Below, piece after piece: positions 24,262 through 34,268 of a stretch of DNA of 51,206 nucleotides (positions are counted from its first letter, which is position 1; every line of letters begins with the position of its first letter). The stretch spans positions 1 to 51,206 of the forward strand of contig DATHUY010000033.1 in NCBI GenBank assembly GCA_035461765.1. Direction: 5' to 3'. Made by a program: the position numbers and the translations under genes. The DNA is from Longimicrobiales bacterium (lineage in GTDB: Bacteria; Gemmatimonadota; Gemmatimonadetes; Longimicrobiales; RSA9). Under the pieces are notes generated by a model. That model was not told where the DNA came from. It saw nothing but the letters and a program-made list of their open reading frames with translations, and did no database searches.

Positions 24262-27018
24262 CTAGAGCAGCTGCCGCAGCACGAACTGGAGTATGCCGCC
24301 GTGGCGGTAGTACTCGCGTTCCTGGGGTGTGTCGAGACGCGCGAGCGCGGTGAATTCCTGCACGGCGCCGTCGTCGCCGGTTGCGCGCACCCGTACTCTC
24401 CGCTCCTCGACGGTCTTCGCGGCGAGCGCCGCATCGATGCCGGTGATCTCGTACGTCTCGCGACCGGTGAGACCGAGCGACTGGTAGTTCTCACCCTCAG
24501 CGAACTGCAGCGGCAGCACGCCCATGCCGATGAGGTTGGAGCGGTGGATGCGCTCGTAGCTCTCGACGATGACGGCGCGCACGCCGAGGAGGAGCGGTCC
24601 CTTCGCGGCCCAGTCGCGTGAGGACCCGGAGCCGTATTCCTTGCCGGCAATGACCACGAGAGGCACGCCCGCCTGCTGATACTTCATGGAGGCGTCATAG
24701 ATCGACATGATCTCGCCATCCGGCAGGTGGGTGGTCATGCCACCTTCGACGTCGGGATTGAGGCGGTTGCGCAGGCGTACGTTGGCGAACGTGCCGCGCA
24801 TCATCACCTCGTGATTGCCCCGGCGCGAGCCATACGAGTTGAAGTCGCGCGGCTCGATGCCATGCTCGCGCAGGTACTCGCCGGCCGGGCTGTCCAGCTT
24901 GATCGAGCCGGCCGGTGAGATGTGGTCGGTGGTGATGCTGTCACCGAGGAGAGCCAGGACGCGCGCGCCGGTGATGTCGGCGACGTTACCCGGCTCGCGC
25001 GGCATGTCGACGAAGTACGGCGGGTGCTTCACGTACGTGGAGTCTTCCTCCCACTGGAAGAGCTCGGAATCGGGCGTGGGCAGCGAGCGCCACTGGTCAT
25101 CGCCCTCGAACACCTTGCCGTACTGACGCACGAACATGTCGGGCTGGACGGAAGCGGTCATGACGTCTTCGATCTCACGCTCCGTCGGCCAGATGTCCTT
25201 CAGGAACACACTGCGTCCTTCGCGGTCGGTGCCGAGCGGCTCGTTGTACGGGTCGAAGTCCATGCGACCGGCGATCGCGTAGGCGACGACGAGCGGCGGT
25301 GACGCCAGGTAGTTGGCGCGCACGTCGGGATTGATGCGTCCCTCGAAGTTGCGGTTGCCGGAGAGCACGCTTGCGACGACGAGATCGCCGTCATGCACGG
25401 CGTTCGATATCGATTCGGGCAGCGGCCCGCTGTTGCCGATGCAGGTAGTGCAGCCGTAGCCGACCAGGCTGAACCCGAGCTGCTCGAGATAGGGCGTGAG
25501 GCCGGAGTGGTCGAGGTACTCGGTCACAACCTTGGAGCCCGGCGCGAGGCTGGTCTTCACCCACGGCTTGCGCGTGAGGCCGAGCTCGACTGCCTTCTTC
25601 GCGACCAGGCCCGCACCGATCATGACGGACGGGTTGGACGTGTTGGTGCAGCTCGTGATCGCCGCGATCACCACCGAGCCGTCGTTCAGGTCGACCGTCT
25701 GACCTTCCACCTCGCACTGCGCGGTGCGGAGCGGCGCGGCCACGGCAACCTGGTCGCCGCCCTCACTCTCCCAGCGCTTGATCGCGTCCGGCGATGCAGG
25801 TGCGGAATCGCCCGGCCTCACCTGCTCGAGCGCCGAGAAGAAGGACTTCTTCACCTCCGACAGGCGGATACGGTCCTGGGGACGGCGCGGTCCGGCGAGC
25901 GATGGCTCCACGGTCCCGAGATCCAGCTCGAGAGTGTCGCTGTACTCCGCTTCCGGCGAGTCCTCCGTGCGGTAGAGTCCCTGCTCCTTCATGTACGCAC
26001 GCACCAGCTCCACGTGCTCCGGCGCACGGCCCGTGAACTCGAGATAGCTCAGCGTGAGATCGTCCACGGGGAAGATGCCGCAGGTCGCGCCATACTCGGG
26101 CGCCATGTTCGCGATAGTCGCGCGATCGGCGAGCCGCAGCGAGCCGAGGCCGGGCCCGTAGAACTCCACGAACTTGCCGACCACCCCCTTGCGACGGAGC
26201 ATCTCCGTGACCGTCAGCACGAGGTCCGTCGCCGTGGCTCCCTCCGGCAGTGAGCCGGTCATGCGGAAGCCGACGACCTGCGGAATCAGCATCGACACGG
26301 GCTGGCCGAGCATGGCGGCCTCCGCCTCGATGCCGCCGACGCCCCAGCCGAGCACGCCCAGGCCGTTGACCATCGTCGTGTGCGAATCCGTGCCGACGAG
26401 GGTGTCCGGGTAGGCCTGCATCGTGTCGCCCTCCGTATGGAACACCACGCGGGCGAGATACTCGAGATTGACCTGATGGACGATACCGGTGCCGGGCGGA
26501 ACCACACGGAAGTTGTGAAGTGCCTTCTGGCCCCAGCGCAGGAACGCGTAGCGCTCGCGGTTGCGCTCGTACTCGCGCTCGACATTGTGCTGGAACGCCA
26601 TGCGTGTACCGAACTCGTCCACCTGCACGGAGTGATCGATCACCAGCTCGGCGGGCTGTAGCGGATTGATGCGTGCGGGGTCGCCGCCCATGCGTTCCAT
26701 CGCATCGCGCATCGCGGCCAGATCGACGACGGCCGGAACGCCCGTGAAGTCCTGCAACAGCACGCGCGCGGGCGTAAAGTTGATCTCGCGGCTCGGCAGC
26801 GCCTTCGGTTCCCAGCGCGCGAGCGCCTCAATGTCTTCCCTGGTATCCGCCAGGCCCGTCTCGTGGCGGAGCATGTTCTCCAGGAGGATCCGCAGCGAGA
26901 ACGGCAGGCGGCTGATGTTGAGGCCGCTCTTCTCGAGCGCATCGAGCCGGAACATCTCGAAGCTGCGGCTGCCGACGCGAAGTGTCGCGCGGGCCCCGAA
27001 CGAGTCTTGATTATGCAT
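24262..27018 (-). CDS. acnA: Aconitate hydratase (AcnA type)
   Basis: TCA-cycle enzyme that interconverts citrate and isocitrate through cis-aconitate. Its 918 residues match the AcnA/IRP1 type rather than AcnB. The [4Fe-4S] ligands are visible: one Cys in [18 protein letters not shown] (about residue 455) and two in [14 protein letters not shown] (about residue 520). The swivel domain carries [20 protein letters not shown], including the substrate-binding arginine motif. The ATG at 27018 fits the family N-terminus ([13 protein letters not shown]). It is convergent with the aldolase gene and probably monocistronic. Confidence 0.96.
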   Translation of the reverse strand: MHNQDSFGARATLRVGSRSFEMFRLDALEKSGLNISRLPFSLRILLENMLRHETGLADTREDIEALARWEPKALPSREINFTPARVLLQDFTGVPAVVDLAAMRDAMERMGGDPARINPLQPAELVIDHSVQVDEFGTRMAFQHNVEREYERNRERYAFLRWGQKALHNFRVVPPGTGIVHQVNLEYLARVVFHTEGDTMQAYPDTLVGTDSHTTMVNGLGVLGWGVGGIEAEAAMLGQPVSMLIPQVVGFRMTGSLPEGATATDLVLTVTEMLRRKGVVGKFVEFYGPGLGSLRLADRATIANMAPEYGATCGIFPVDDLTLSYLEFTGRAPEHVELVRAYMKEQGLYRTEDSPEAEYSDTLELDLGTVEPSLAGPRRPQDRIRLSEVKKSFFSALEQVRPGDSAPASPDAIKRWESEGGDQVAVAAPLRTAQCEVEGQTVDLNDGSVVIAAITSCTNTSNPSVMIGAGLVAKKAVELGLTRKPWVKTSLAPGSKVVTEYLDHSGLTPYLEQLGFSLVGYGCTTCIGNSGPLPESISNAVHDGDLVVASVLSGNRNFEGRINPDVRANYLASPPLVVAYAIAGRMDFDPYNEPLGTDREGRSVFLKDIWPTEREIEDVMTASVQPDMFVRQYGKVFEGDDQWRSLPTPDSELFQWEEDSTYVKHPPYFVDMPREPGNVADITGARVLALLGDSITTDHISPAGSIKLDSPAGEYLREHGIEPRDFNSYGSRRGNHEVMMRGTFANVRLRNRLNPDVEGGMTTHLPDGEIMSIYDASMKYQQAGVPLVVIAGKEYGSGSSRDWAAKGPLLLGVRAVIVESYERIHRSNLIGMGVLPLQFAEGENYQSLGLTGRETYEITGIDAALAAKTVEERRVRVRATGDDGAVQEFTALARLDTPQEREYYRHGGILQFVLRQLL

Positions 27019-27099
27019 GGCATCGTCTCTTGCAGTCGTGGCGTACGGTCGAATCCGCATAATGGCGAATCCCGCGCCAGCCTGCCACCCGCGCCGCGG

Positions 27100-27477
27100 T
27101 CAGCGCCGCCAGCGCAGAGAAACGATCGCGTAGACGACCGCGGCCACAACTTCCGCGGCGACGAGCGGCACGTCGGGTGGAATCTCCGCGTCCCCGCGCA
27201 GGAGCCAGGCGGCGAGGAGGATGCCGGCGGCCGCGAGCTGCCCGCCGGCGCGTGTTCGACCGGCGGGCGCCGGCGCGGCACCGGGGCCGCTGCGCTGCCG
27301 GCGGGTGCCCAGGATGTCGAAGAGGACGGCCAGGCTTGCCGCGGCGACACCGGCCCCCGCCGTCACGTAGCTCACGGGCGGCCACCAGGGAGGGAGCGCA
27401 TCGAGCAGGCCGAGCACATCCCACAGCGCGGCCGTATGGATCATGGCGTGTGCGTACGCACGCACTTCACCTGCCAC
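27100..27477 (-). CDS. Small membrane protein, possibly DUF2231-like
   Basis: A 125-residue protein with about four hydrophobic segments: HAMIHTAALWDVLGLLDAL, SYVTAGAGVAAASLAVLFDIL, a central GQLAAAGILLAAWLL, and VAAEVVAAVVYAIVSLRWR. The AHAMIHT start and spaced helices recall DUF2231 membrane proteins, but the match is weak. The start is the GTG at 27477, with GGAGG 10 nt upstream. It diverges from uridine kinase with only 52 bp between start codons, so both promoters must overlap. Function unknown. Confidence 0.55.
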   Translation of the reverse strand: MAGEVRAYAHAMIHTAALWDVLGLLDALPPWWPPVSYVTAGAGVAAASLAVLFDILGTRRQRSGPGAAPAPAGRTRAGGQLAAAGILLAAWLLRGDAEIPPDVPLVAAEVVAAVVYAIVSLRWRR

Positions 27478-27500
27478 TTGTACTCATCCTCCGGCGCGTC

Positions 27501-27528
27501 CATTTTCCGCGCGGTGAAAGGGAAAATG
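27501..27528. promoter_or_regulatory. 28-bp inverted repeat at the uridine kinase start
   Basis: CATTTTCC (27501-27508) and GGAAAATG (27521-27528) are perfect complements separated by 12 bp. The right arm ends one base before the uridine kinase ATG and covers part of its probable ribosome site (AAAGGGAA). In DNA it could be an operator in the 52-bp divergent region. In RNA it is an AT-rich hairpin masking the start. Confidence 0.5.
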
Positions 27529-27529
27529 C

Positions 27530-28150
27530 ATGAAACCGATAGTGGTCGGTGTCGCGGGCGGCAGCGGATCCGGGAAGACGACGGCGGTGCGCGCGATCAT
27601 GCGCCACCTCGGCGGTGCGGCCGCAACCGTCATCCATCACGATTCGTACTACCGCGACACGAGCCATCTGACAGAAGAAGCGCGGCTTGCCATCAACTAC
27701 GATCATCCGGACTCGCTCGAGACGGAGCTGCTGGTCGAGCATCTGAAGGAGCTGCGCGCGGGACGCGGTGTGGCGGTGCCCATTTACGACTTCGCGGAGC
27801 ACCGGCGTCTGCCCGACCGCGAACACGTGGAGCCGTGCAAGGTCATCATCGTCGATGGCCTGCTGATCCTGTGGGACCCGGCGCTGCGCGCGCTCATGGA
27901 CATCAAGGTGTATGTCGACACGGATGCGGACCTGCGCTTCATCCGGCGTCTGGAGCGCGACATCCGCGAGCGTGGCCGGTCGACCGAGTCCGTGATTCAA
28001 CAGTACACGCGCACCGTGCGACCCATGCATCTGGAGTTCGTGGAGCCGAGCAAACGCTATGCGGATGTGATCTTCCCCCAGGGCGGTCACAACGAGGTGG
28101 CGGTGGACATGCTGGTCACCAAGGTGCGCTCGATACTGGCCGACGCGTAG
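27530..28150 (+). CDS. udk: Uridine kinase
   Basis: Pyrimidine salvage enzyme phosphorylating uridine or cytidine. At 206 residues it matches the family closely: P-loop GGSGSGKTT (about 10-18), HHDSYYRD with the catalytic Asp, the INYDHPDSLET segment that contacts the nucleoside, VPIYDF, and EGLLI-like IIVDGLLIL. The lid region RLERDIRERGRS is intact. It ends 3 bp from the convergent gamma-glutamyltransferase stop. An inverted repeat lies over its ribosome site. Confidence 0.95.
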   Translation: MKPIVVGVAGGSGSGKTTAVRAIMRHLGGAAATVIHHDSYYRDTSHLTEEARLAINYDHPDSLETELLVEHLKELRAGRGVAVPIYDFAEHRRLPDREHVEPCKVIIVDGLLILWDPALRALMDIKVYVDTDADLRFIRRLERDIRERGRSTESVIQQYTRTVRPMHLEFVEPSKRYADVIFPQGGHNEVAVDMLVTKVRSILADA

Positions 28151-28153
28151 CGG

Positions 28154-29815
28154 TCACCACGCAATGCCGTAGGCTTCCCTCCGCGGGTCCGCCCCGACGG
28201 CCCTGACGCCGGCGGCGGTGATCACGATCACCTGAGCGCCGCCCAGCGACGCGGAGGGTTTCTCCTGCAACTGCAGCTGGTGGCCGAGCGCTGTGAGCCG
28301 CTCGCGCACCGTCGGCGGCACGCCCGCCTCGATCTGCAACGCGGTGTCGGCGAGGGAACGCCAGCGCGGCGCCTCCACGGCACGCTGCGGCGTCATACCG
28401 AACAGCACGATGTTGTTGAAGACCTGGAGCAGGGTCTGCGTCTGGCCATCGCCGCCCGGCGTACCGAACACCATATAGAGGGAGCCGTCGGCACGCAGCG
28501 CCATGGCCGGCGCGAGCGTGTGGTACGTGCGCTTGGCCGGTGCCAGCACATTCACGTGGCCTTCGTCGAGCGAGAACAGCGCTCCACGATTGTGCAGCAC
28601 GATGCCGGTGCCGGGCACCATGCGTCCGCTGCCGAATGCGCTGAAGAGACTCTGAATCAGGGCCACGGCATTGCCGTGGCGGTCGACGGCGGCGAGGAAC
28701 ACGGTGTCGCCGTCACCGTCGGGCCGGGGGCCGGGGCCGTGCGCGGCGCCACGGGTGGCATCGGCGGGCGCACGGAATCGCTCGACGAGCTGCTGCGCGT
28801 GCTCCTTCGAGATCAGGCGGTCGAGCGGAATCTCGGCGAACGACGGGTCAGTGACGTAGCGGTCGCGTTCCGTGAACGCGAGCTTCTTGACCTCCACCAG
28901 TGTGTGTATGTAGTCGGGGCTGTTGTGGCCCATTGCCGGCAGGTCGTAGAGCTCGGCCATGTTCATCTGCATGAGCAGCGCGAGTCCCTGCGAGTTGGGC
29001 GGGAACGCGAGCACGCGATTTCCGGCGTACGTCGTCGCGATCGGCTCCTGCCACAGCGGCGAGTGCTGCGCGAGATCGGCGATCGTGATCAGGCCGCCGG
29101 AAGCGTGCATGAACGTGTCGATGCGGCGGGCGATATCGCCAATGTAGAGCGCATCGGGCCCGTCACGCGCAATCTGTTGGAGCGTGCGCGCGAGATCCCT
29201 CTGGACGAGCACCGATCCCGGCGCGGGCGGCTCACCGTCCGGGAGGAACACGGCGGCGAGATCGGGATCCCGCTCGATCCTGCGGCGGCTCGCGGCGATG
29301 TCGGCCGCCAGCTTCTCGGAAACGGCAAAGCCGTGCTCCGCATACTGGATCGCCGGCGCGAGCGCCACATCGAGCGGGATGGTGCCATGACGGCGCAGCG
29401 CTTCCGCCCATGCCCGCACGGCGCCCGGTACGGTGACGGCATGCACTCCCGTGTCGGGCATCTCGCTGTAACCGAGCGCGCGCATGGCCGCGGGCGTGGC
29501 CGCCGCGGGCGCGCGGCCGCTGCCGTTCAGCGCGCGGACGCGGCCGGAGCGACCTTCGTGCATGAGCAGGAACGCATCGCCGCCGACGCCATTCATATGC
29601 GGACGCACGACCGCGAGCACCGCCGCCATGGTGATGGCGGCGTCGATCGCGTTGCCGCCGCGGCGCAGCACGTCCATGCCGGCCGCGGCCGCAAGCGGGT
29701 GACCGGCGACGACGGCCGCTTCCCTGCCCTGGACCTCGGGCCGGTCCTGGGCAGCGAGAGGGGACGCGGCTGGAACGGCAATCAGCAGGTATGTGACGAT
29801 GGTCGAGCGACGCAT
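28154..29815 (-). CDS. ggt: Gamma-glutamyltransferase (secreted)
   Basis: A secreted Ntn-hydrolase that removes or transfers the gamma-glutamyl group of glutathione and similar peptides. The precursor is 553 residues, with a signal peptide MRRSTIVTYLLIAVPAASPLAAQ. It would self-cleave before T371 (GDGDTVFLAAVD) to give large and small subunits. Other family marks are GGNAIDAAITMA, the GxGG stretch NGVGGDAFLL, and the PGGDGQTQTLLQVFNNI segment of the small subunit. The processing site is GDT rather than the commoner TTH, as in some distant family members, so the acceptor substrate may differ. The ATG at 29815 is preceded by GAGAGG. Confidence 0.9.
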   Translation of the reverse strand: MRRSTIVTYLLIAVPAASPLAAQDRPEVQGREAAVVAGHPLAAAAGMDVLRRGGNAIDAAITMAAVLAVVRPHMNGVGGDAFLLMHEGRSGRVRALNGSGRAPAAATPAAMRALGYSEMPDTGVHAVTVPGAVRAWAEALRRHGTIPLDVALAPAIQYAEHGFAVSEKLAADIAASRRRIERDPDLAAVFLPDGEPPAPGSVLVQRDLARTLQQIARDGPDALYIGDIARRIDTFMHASGGLITIADLAQHSPLWQEPIATTYAGNRVLAFPPNSQGLALLMQMNMAELYDLPAMGHNSPDYIHTLVEVKKLAFTERDRYVTDPSFAEIPLDRLISKEHAQQLVERFRAPADATRGAAHGPGPRPDGDGDTVFLAAVDRHGNAVALIQSLFSAFGSGRMVPGTGIVLHNRGALFSLDEGHVNVLAPAKRTYHTLAPAMALRADGSLYMVFGTPGGDGQTQTLLQVFNNIVLFGMTPQRAVEAPRWRSLADTALQIEAGVPPTVRERLTALGHQLQLQEKPSASLGGAQVIVITAAGVRAVGADPRREAYGIAW

Positions 29816-30045
29816 GCCTCTCGTGTCTCCCTGCTCCGGGATGAGCGGTACGGGTTGTACCCCAAGGTAGGACGCGACACGACAGCGGGAAAGCGGGACC
29901 TTGCAGCGGCCGCGCGACGGATCATCTTTACTGTACGGTTTGCGCGGGCTGCGGATGTGCCGTGCCATGCCGGAAGTACCGCCACCTGCACGTCGAAGCC
30001 GGTCCGGCGCTGCCGTGACGGGTCCGCCTGCAGTCAGGAGCCTGA

Positions 30046-32637
30046 ATGAAGTGGTCGACCGCCGAGAAGGTCAACGCCGGATTCGTGATCGCGCTCGGCG
30101 TGGTGGCGCTCATCGGTGTCGCCTCGATCACGGCAATCCAGCGGTTCTCGGCGACGACGCGCGACGTCAACGAGACGCATGACGCCCTGACGGAGCTGCA
30201 GAGTGTGCTGCTGAGCCTGGCCGACGCGGAAAGCGCCCAGCGCGGGTTTCTGCTGACGGGGAACGACGCCTACCTGAATCCGATCGACAGTCTGACGAGC
30301 CGCAGCCTCCTCCAGATCCATGCGCTGCGCGAGAAGACCTATACGGATGGCGACCAGCAGCGCCGCCTGTCGGAGCTGGCGGCGCTGGTGGCGACACGGA
30401 TCCGTCTGATACACGAAGTCGCGGACCTGCGGCGCACGGCAGGGCTGGAAGCCGCAGCCGAACGCGTGACGGCAGGCGCGGGTCAGCAGGTCATGGCGCA
30501 GATCGACGCGCTGGCTGCCGAGTTCGAGGACCAGGAGGCGCAGCGCCTCACGGCGCGCAGTCGAACGGCGACACGGAATGCGTGGTACGCCACCGCGCTC
30601 ATCGCGGGGGGCGGCGTGTTCGCATTCATCATCGTGATGTTCTCAGGGGCACTCATCCGTCGCGATTATACCGAGCGGCGTCGTGCAGAGCTGGCACTGA
30701 GGGACAGCGAGACACTGCTCAGCCAGTTCATGGAGAACCTGCCGATCGGCGTGATCGTCATCGATACGCTGTGGCGGCCGCGGTTCGCGAACAATTCCGC
30801 CGTGGACATCCTCGGTCCGACCATCCTGATCGATGACGGCGCGCACCCGCTGCCGCTCTACCGCGCGGGCGAGCGGCGGGTGTATCCGGCCGATCAGACA
30901 CCACTGGCGCTGGCGCTGAACGGACAGACGGCCACGATTGATGACGCGGAAGTACGCGTGGGCGACCGGTACGTTCCGGTGCAGCTCTCCGCAGCGCCGA
31001 TCTATGATGCGAGCGGCCGCATCGCATACACGATCGCGGCGTTCGTCGACATCACGGAACGGCATCGCGCGGAGGCGGCGCTCAGGGCGGCGAAGGACGC
31101 GGCCGAAACCGCGAGCCGGACGAAGAGCGATTTCCTGGCGCGCATGAGCCACGAGCTGCGCACGCCCCTGAACTCGGTCATCGGTTTCGCGAATATCCTG
31201 CTGAAGAACAAGGCGGGGAATCTGCGCAGCCAGGACGTGGCGTATCTCGATCGCATCCAGGACAACGGGCGGCACCTGCTTCTCCTCATCAACGACATCC
31301 TGGACCTGTCGAAGATCGAGGCGGGCAAGATCGAGGTCGAGAACGAGACCGTTGATCTCGAGGCCCTGATCAGCGACGTCTCGCAGCCGTTCGCTCTGCA
31401 GCTGCGCGGGTCGCCCGTGCGGCTCCGGCTGCAGATCCCGCAGGGGATCGCACCGGTGTTCACCGACCCGGCGCGCCTGCGCCAGGTGCTCAACAACCTG
31501 GTCGGCAATGCAGTCAAGTTCACCGAGAAGGGCCACATCACGGTGGCCGTCGATGTCGATGCCGACACCGGGCGCCCGGCACGCATCCGTGTCAGCGACA
31601 CCGGCATCGGCATTCCCGACGCACGGCTGGGGGCCATCTTCGATGCCTTCGAGCAGGCGGAGAGCACGACGGCACGGAAATACGGCGGCACCGGTCTGGG
31701 CCTGCCGATCTCGCGCGCCCTGTGCGAGCTGCTCGGCTACTCGCTGAACGTGCGCAGCCGCGTGCAGGCGGGCACGGAGTTCACAATCGACCTGATGCCG
31801 GCGAATCAGCCGGAATCGGAGCCGCCCGGCAGCGAGACGAGCGGCGCTGACGGCCGCCCGCATCCACCCGGCGAGAGGCTGGTCCTCATCGTCGACGACG
31901 AAGCCGATTCCCGCATCCTGCTCACTCATTACGTGGAGGAGTTCGGCTGCCGCGCCATCGCGGCGCACTCGGCGGCGAATGCACTGAAGCTCGCGCGCGA
32001 GCTGAAGCCGGACCTCATCACGCTCGACCTGATGATGCCCGGTGTCAACGGCTGGGACATGCTGTCCTCGCTCAAAGCGGATCCGGAGCTGGCCACGATC
32101 CCGATCGTGATCATCAGCGTCGTCGCGCAGGAGAGCCGGGCAACGCTCGCCGGCGCGATCGATGTGCTGCAGAAGCCCATCGACCGGGCCGACCTCTACG
32201 CGATACTGCGCCGCAACCTCGGTTCGAGACGCGCCCGGATCCTGGTCGTCGACGACTCCGCGGACGCACGCAGCATGCTCGGCGACATGCTCGTCGGCAC
32301 GGCCTCCGAGCTGCGCACGGCTGCCAACGGCCAGGAAGCGCTGCGCGTGCTGCGCGACTTCGAGCCCGACATCGTCCTGCTCGACCTCCTCATGCCGATC
32401 ATGGACGGACTGACCTTCCTCGAGGTCTTCCGCGGGACGCCGCGGTTCCGCAATGTTCCCGTGGTCGTCATCTCGGCCAAGGACCTGTCCAGCGAGGAAC
32501 GCGAGCGCATGACGCGACACACTGCCACTGTCCTGAAGAAAGGGAAGGCGCTGGAGGCCGATCTCAGGAACGCTCTGGCCACGGTGCTCGATGGGAACGG
32601 GAGCACGGGCTCCAGCGGTGCCGCCGAGCGCGCATGA
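30046..32637 (+). CDS. CHASE3 hybrid histidine kinase with two receiver domains
   Basis: An 863-residue membrane sensor. Order: membrane helix (about 10-30), CHASE3 sensor (about 35-175, with DAESAQRGFLLTGNDAYL), second helix (about 185-205), PAS domain (about 215-345, ENLPIGVIVIDTLWRPRF), HisKA with acceptor H368 in SHELRTPLNS, HATPase (DTGIGIPD, GTGLGLPIS), then two receivers starting near 611 (LVLIVDDEADSR, acceptor in TLDLMMPG) and 729 (ILVVDDSADARS, acceptor in LLDLLMPI). It has no DNA-binding output. Its stop overlaps the App1-like gene as ATGA, so the two products are made together. It diverges from ggt. Confidence 0.94.
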   Translation: MKWSTAEKVNAGFVIALGVVALIGVASITAIQRFSATTRDVNETHDALTELQSVLLSLADAESAQRGFLLTGNDAYLNPIDSLTSRSLLQIHALREKTYTDGDQQRRLSELAALVATRIRLIHEVADLRRTAGLEAAAERVTAGAGQQVMAQIDALAAEFEDQEAQRLTARSRTATRNAWYATALIAGGGVFAFIIVMFSGALIRRDYTERRRAELALRDSETLLSQFMENLPIGVIVIDTLWRPRFANNSAVDILGPTILIDDGAHPLPLYRAGERRVYPADQTPLALALNGQTATIDDAEVRVGDRYVPVQLSAAPIYDASGRIAYTIAAFVDITERHRAEAALRAAKDAAETASRTKSDFLARMSHELRTPLNSVIGFANILLKNKAGNLRSQDVAYLDRIQDNGRHLLLLINDILDLSKIEAGKIEVENETVDLEALISDVSQPFALQLRGSPVRLRLQIPQGIAPVFTDPARLRQVLNNLVGNAVKFTEKGHITVAVDVDADTGRPARIRVSDTGIGIPDARLGAIFDAFEQAESTTARKYGGTGLGLPISRALCELLGYSLNVRSRVQAGTEFTIDLMPANQPESEPPGSETSGADGRPHPPGERLVLIVDDEADSRILLTHYVEEFGCRAIAAHSAANALKLARELKPDLITLDLMMPGVNGWDMLSSLKADPELATIPIVIISVVAQESRATLAGAIDVLQKPIDRADLYAILRRNLGSRRARILVVDDSADARSMLGDMLVGTASELRTAANGQEALRVLRDFEPDIVLLDLLMPIMDGLTFLEVFRGTPRFRNVPVVVISAKDLSSEERERMTRHTATVLKKGKALEADLRNALATVLDGNGSTGSSGAAERA

Positions 32638-33743
32638 GCTGGGAGCGGTGGGCCGCCCGCTTCGCACGAACCGTGGAGCGAAGCGTGGACAGCGCGACGG
32701 CTCGAACGCGCCCGGCCGGCGCGCGGCAGGTCATTGCCTATCGCGGCTTCGGCAGCCCCACGGAGGTGTTCGTCTCCGGACGCGTCCTTTCCAATCCGCC
32801 GGCTGGCCCGATCGACGCCGCCGACCGCTGGTGGCGGAACCTGGCGAACGCGTTCCACCACCTGGAGACGGACGAGGTCGCCGGCGCTCGACTGCGCCTG
32901 AGCATCGCACTGGCCGAACGCCAGGCCTTCACCGATGAGGAAGGGTTCTATCGCGCGTGGCTGGCGCCGTCGCGTCCGCTCCCGCTGACCGGCATGTGGC
33001 ACGTGGTCGATGTCGAGGTTCTCGAGCCACTGCACCCTGAGGCGCCGCGCCTGGCTACATCAGGTCTCGTGCTCGTGCCGCCGCCGACTGCACGCTTCGG
33101 CGTGATCAGCGACCTCGATGACACCGTCATACGCACCGACGCCACCCGCCTCCTCGCCATGCTCCGGCGCACATTCCTCGAGAACGCACGTACCCGCCTC
33201 CCATTCGCGGGCGTCGCCGAGTTCTACAGCGGCCTCCACCTCGGCGATGAGGGCGCCGACGCCAATCCGGTCTTCTACGTGTCCAGCAGTCCGTGGAACC
33301 TCTATCCGGTCCTGACGGAGTTCCTGGAGTTCCATACGATCCCGCTCGGCCCCCTGACGCTGCGCGACTGGGGCATCAGCGACCGCGGCGTCCTGCCGCG
33401 CGGGCATGGTGAGCACAAGCTGGGCGCCATCCGCCAGATCCTCGATCGATATCCGGCCCTTCCCTTCATCCTGATCGGCGACAGCGGACAGGAGGATCCG
33501 GAGATCTACCGCGACGTCGTGCACCAGTACCGCGGACGCATACACGCCGTATACATACGCAACGTCTCGACCGATCCCGCGCGCGTGCGCGCGATCGGTG
33601 AGCTCGCGGAGGAAGTCCGTGCCGTCGGGAGTGAGCTGCTGCTGTCGGATGATACGCTGGCCGCCGCGCGTCACGCGGCGGAACGTGGGTGGGTCGGCGA
33701 ACGAACGATCCGCCGCGTCGCCGATGCGGTCAGTTCTTCCTGA
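32634..33743 (+). CDS. App1-like DUF2183 phosphatase, probable phosphatidate phosphatase
   Basis: A 369-residue protein of the App1 (DUF2183) family, HAD-type phosphatases whose yeast member is a phosphatidate phosphatase. The catalytic DxDxT reads D160-L-D162-D163-T in VISDLDDTVIRTD. Other family motifs include FYVSSSPWNLYP, LRDWG, HKLGAIRQIL and FILIGDSGQEDPEIY. The N-terminal part (VIAYRGFGSPTEVFVSGRV) forms the usual beta-sandwich. There is no signal peptide, so it is probably cytoplasmic or peripheral to the membrane. The ATGA overlap with the upstream hybrid kinase suggests joint function in a lipid or stress response. Confidence 0.88.
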   Translation: MSWERWAARFARTVERSVDSATARTRPAGARQVIAYRGFGSPTEVFVSGRVLSNPPAGPIDAADRWWRNLANAFHHLETDEVAGARLRLSIALAERQAFTDEEGFYRAWLAPSRPLPLTGMWHVVDVEVLEPLHPEAPRLATSGLVLVPPPTARFGVISDLDDTVIRTDATRLLAMLRRTFLENARTRLPFAGVAEFYSGLHLGDEGADANPVFYVSSSPWNLYPVLTEFLEFHTIPLGPLTLRDWGISDRGVLPRGHGEHKLGAIRQILDRYPALPFILIGDSGQEDPEIYRDVVHQYRGRIHAVYIRNVSTDPARVRAIGELAEEVRAVGSELLLSDDTLAAARHAAERGWVGERTIRRVADAVSSS

Positions 33744-34140
33744 TCGCGTCCAGGTTGAACTGCATGTAGGCAAACAGGTCGTGCGCCAGTTCCTGCGCGG
33801 TCGGAAACGTCGATTCGCCCCAGCCGAAGCCGGGCTCGTCGATGTGCACCATGAACCGCTCCCGCAGTGCACCCGTGCCCTGCCGCCACCGCACCAGCTC
33901 GCCATAGCGGGAGGACACGTACAATGAGATCCCGCTGCCCGACTCGCCGTTCAGACGCACGTGGAAACCGGCCACCGGATGCACATACTGCTGGCTGCCC
34001 GCCACGTGCCCCACGATGTCCACCTTCAGGCCGGGAACGTTCTGAGAATACTCCCGGAAGGCATGCGCCAGCTCCGTGATCTGACGGGAGGCGGTATCGA
34101 CACTCTCCTCTGCTGCGGACCGTCTCGTGGTCGTTGCCAT
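33730..34140 (-). CDS. Hypothetical protein, 136 aa
   Basis: A soluble protein with a helical N-terminus (DTASRQITELAHAFREYSQN), a strand-rich middle (KVDIVGHVAG, AGFHVRLNGESGSGISLYVS), and a helical C-terminus (TAQELAHDLFAYMQFNLDAI). The ATG at 34140 has AGAGGGG at good spacing; one at 34155 is possible. Its 3' end overlaps the end of the App1-like gene by 14 bp on the opposite strand. No family recognised. Confidence 0.68.
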   Translation of the reverse strand: MATTTRRSAAEESVDTASRQITELAHAFREYSQNVPGLKVDIVGHVAGSQQYVHPVAGFHVRLNGESGSGISLYVSSRYGELVRWRQGTGALRERFMVHIDEPGFGWGESTFPTAQELAHDLFAYMQFNLDAIRKN

Positions 34141-34268
34141 GTCCCCTCTGTTCATCCCCTGCCGCCCCTCGAATCCGCCCGTGAGTCCCTGCGGACCCGC
34201 CACCCGGCGGCCGATCCGCACCCCCCGAAGATGGCTCCGGAGGGTCGGCCGGGGCAAGAAAAATCGGA

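Noticed and set aside
27011-27424. A 137-codon minus-strand frame overlapping the small membrane protein
   Set aside because: Its product is an Arg-rich shadow; the other frame has four clean hydrophobic segments and a ribosome site.
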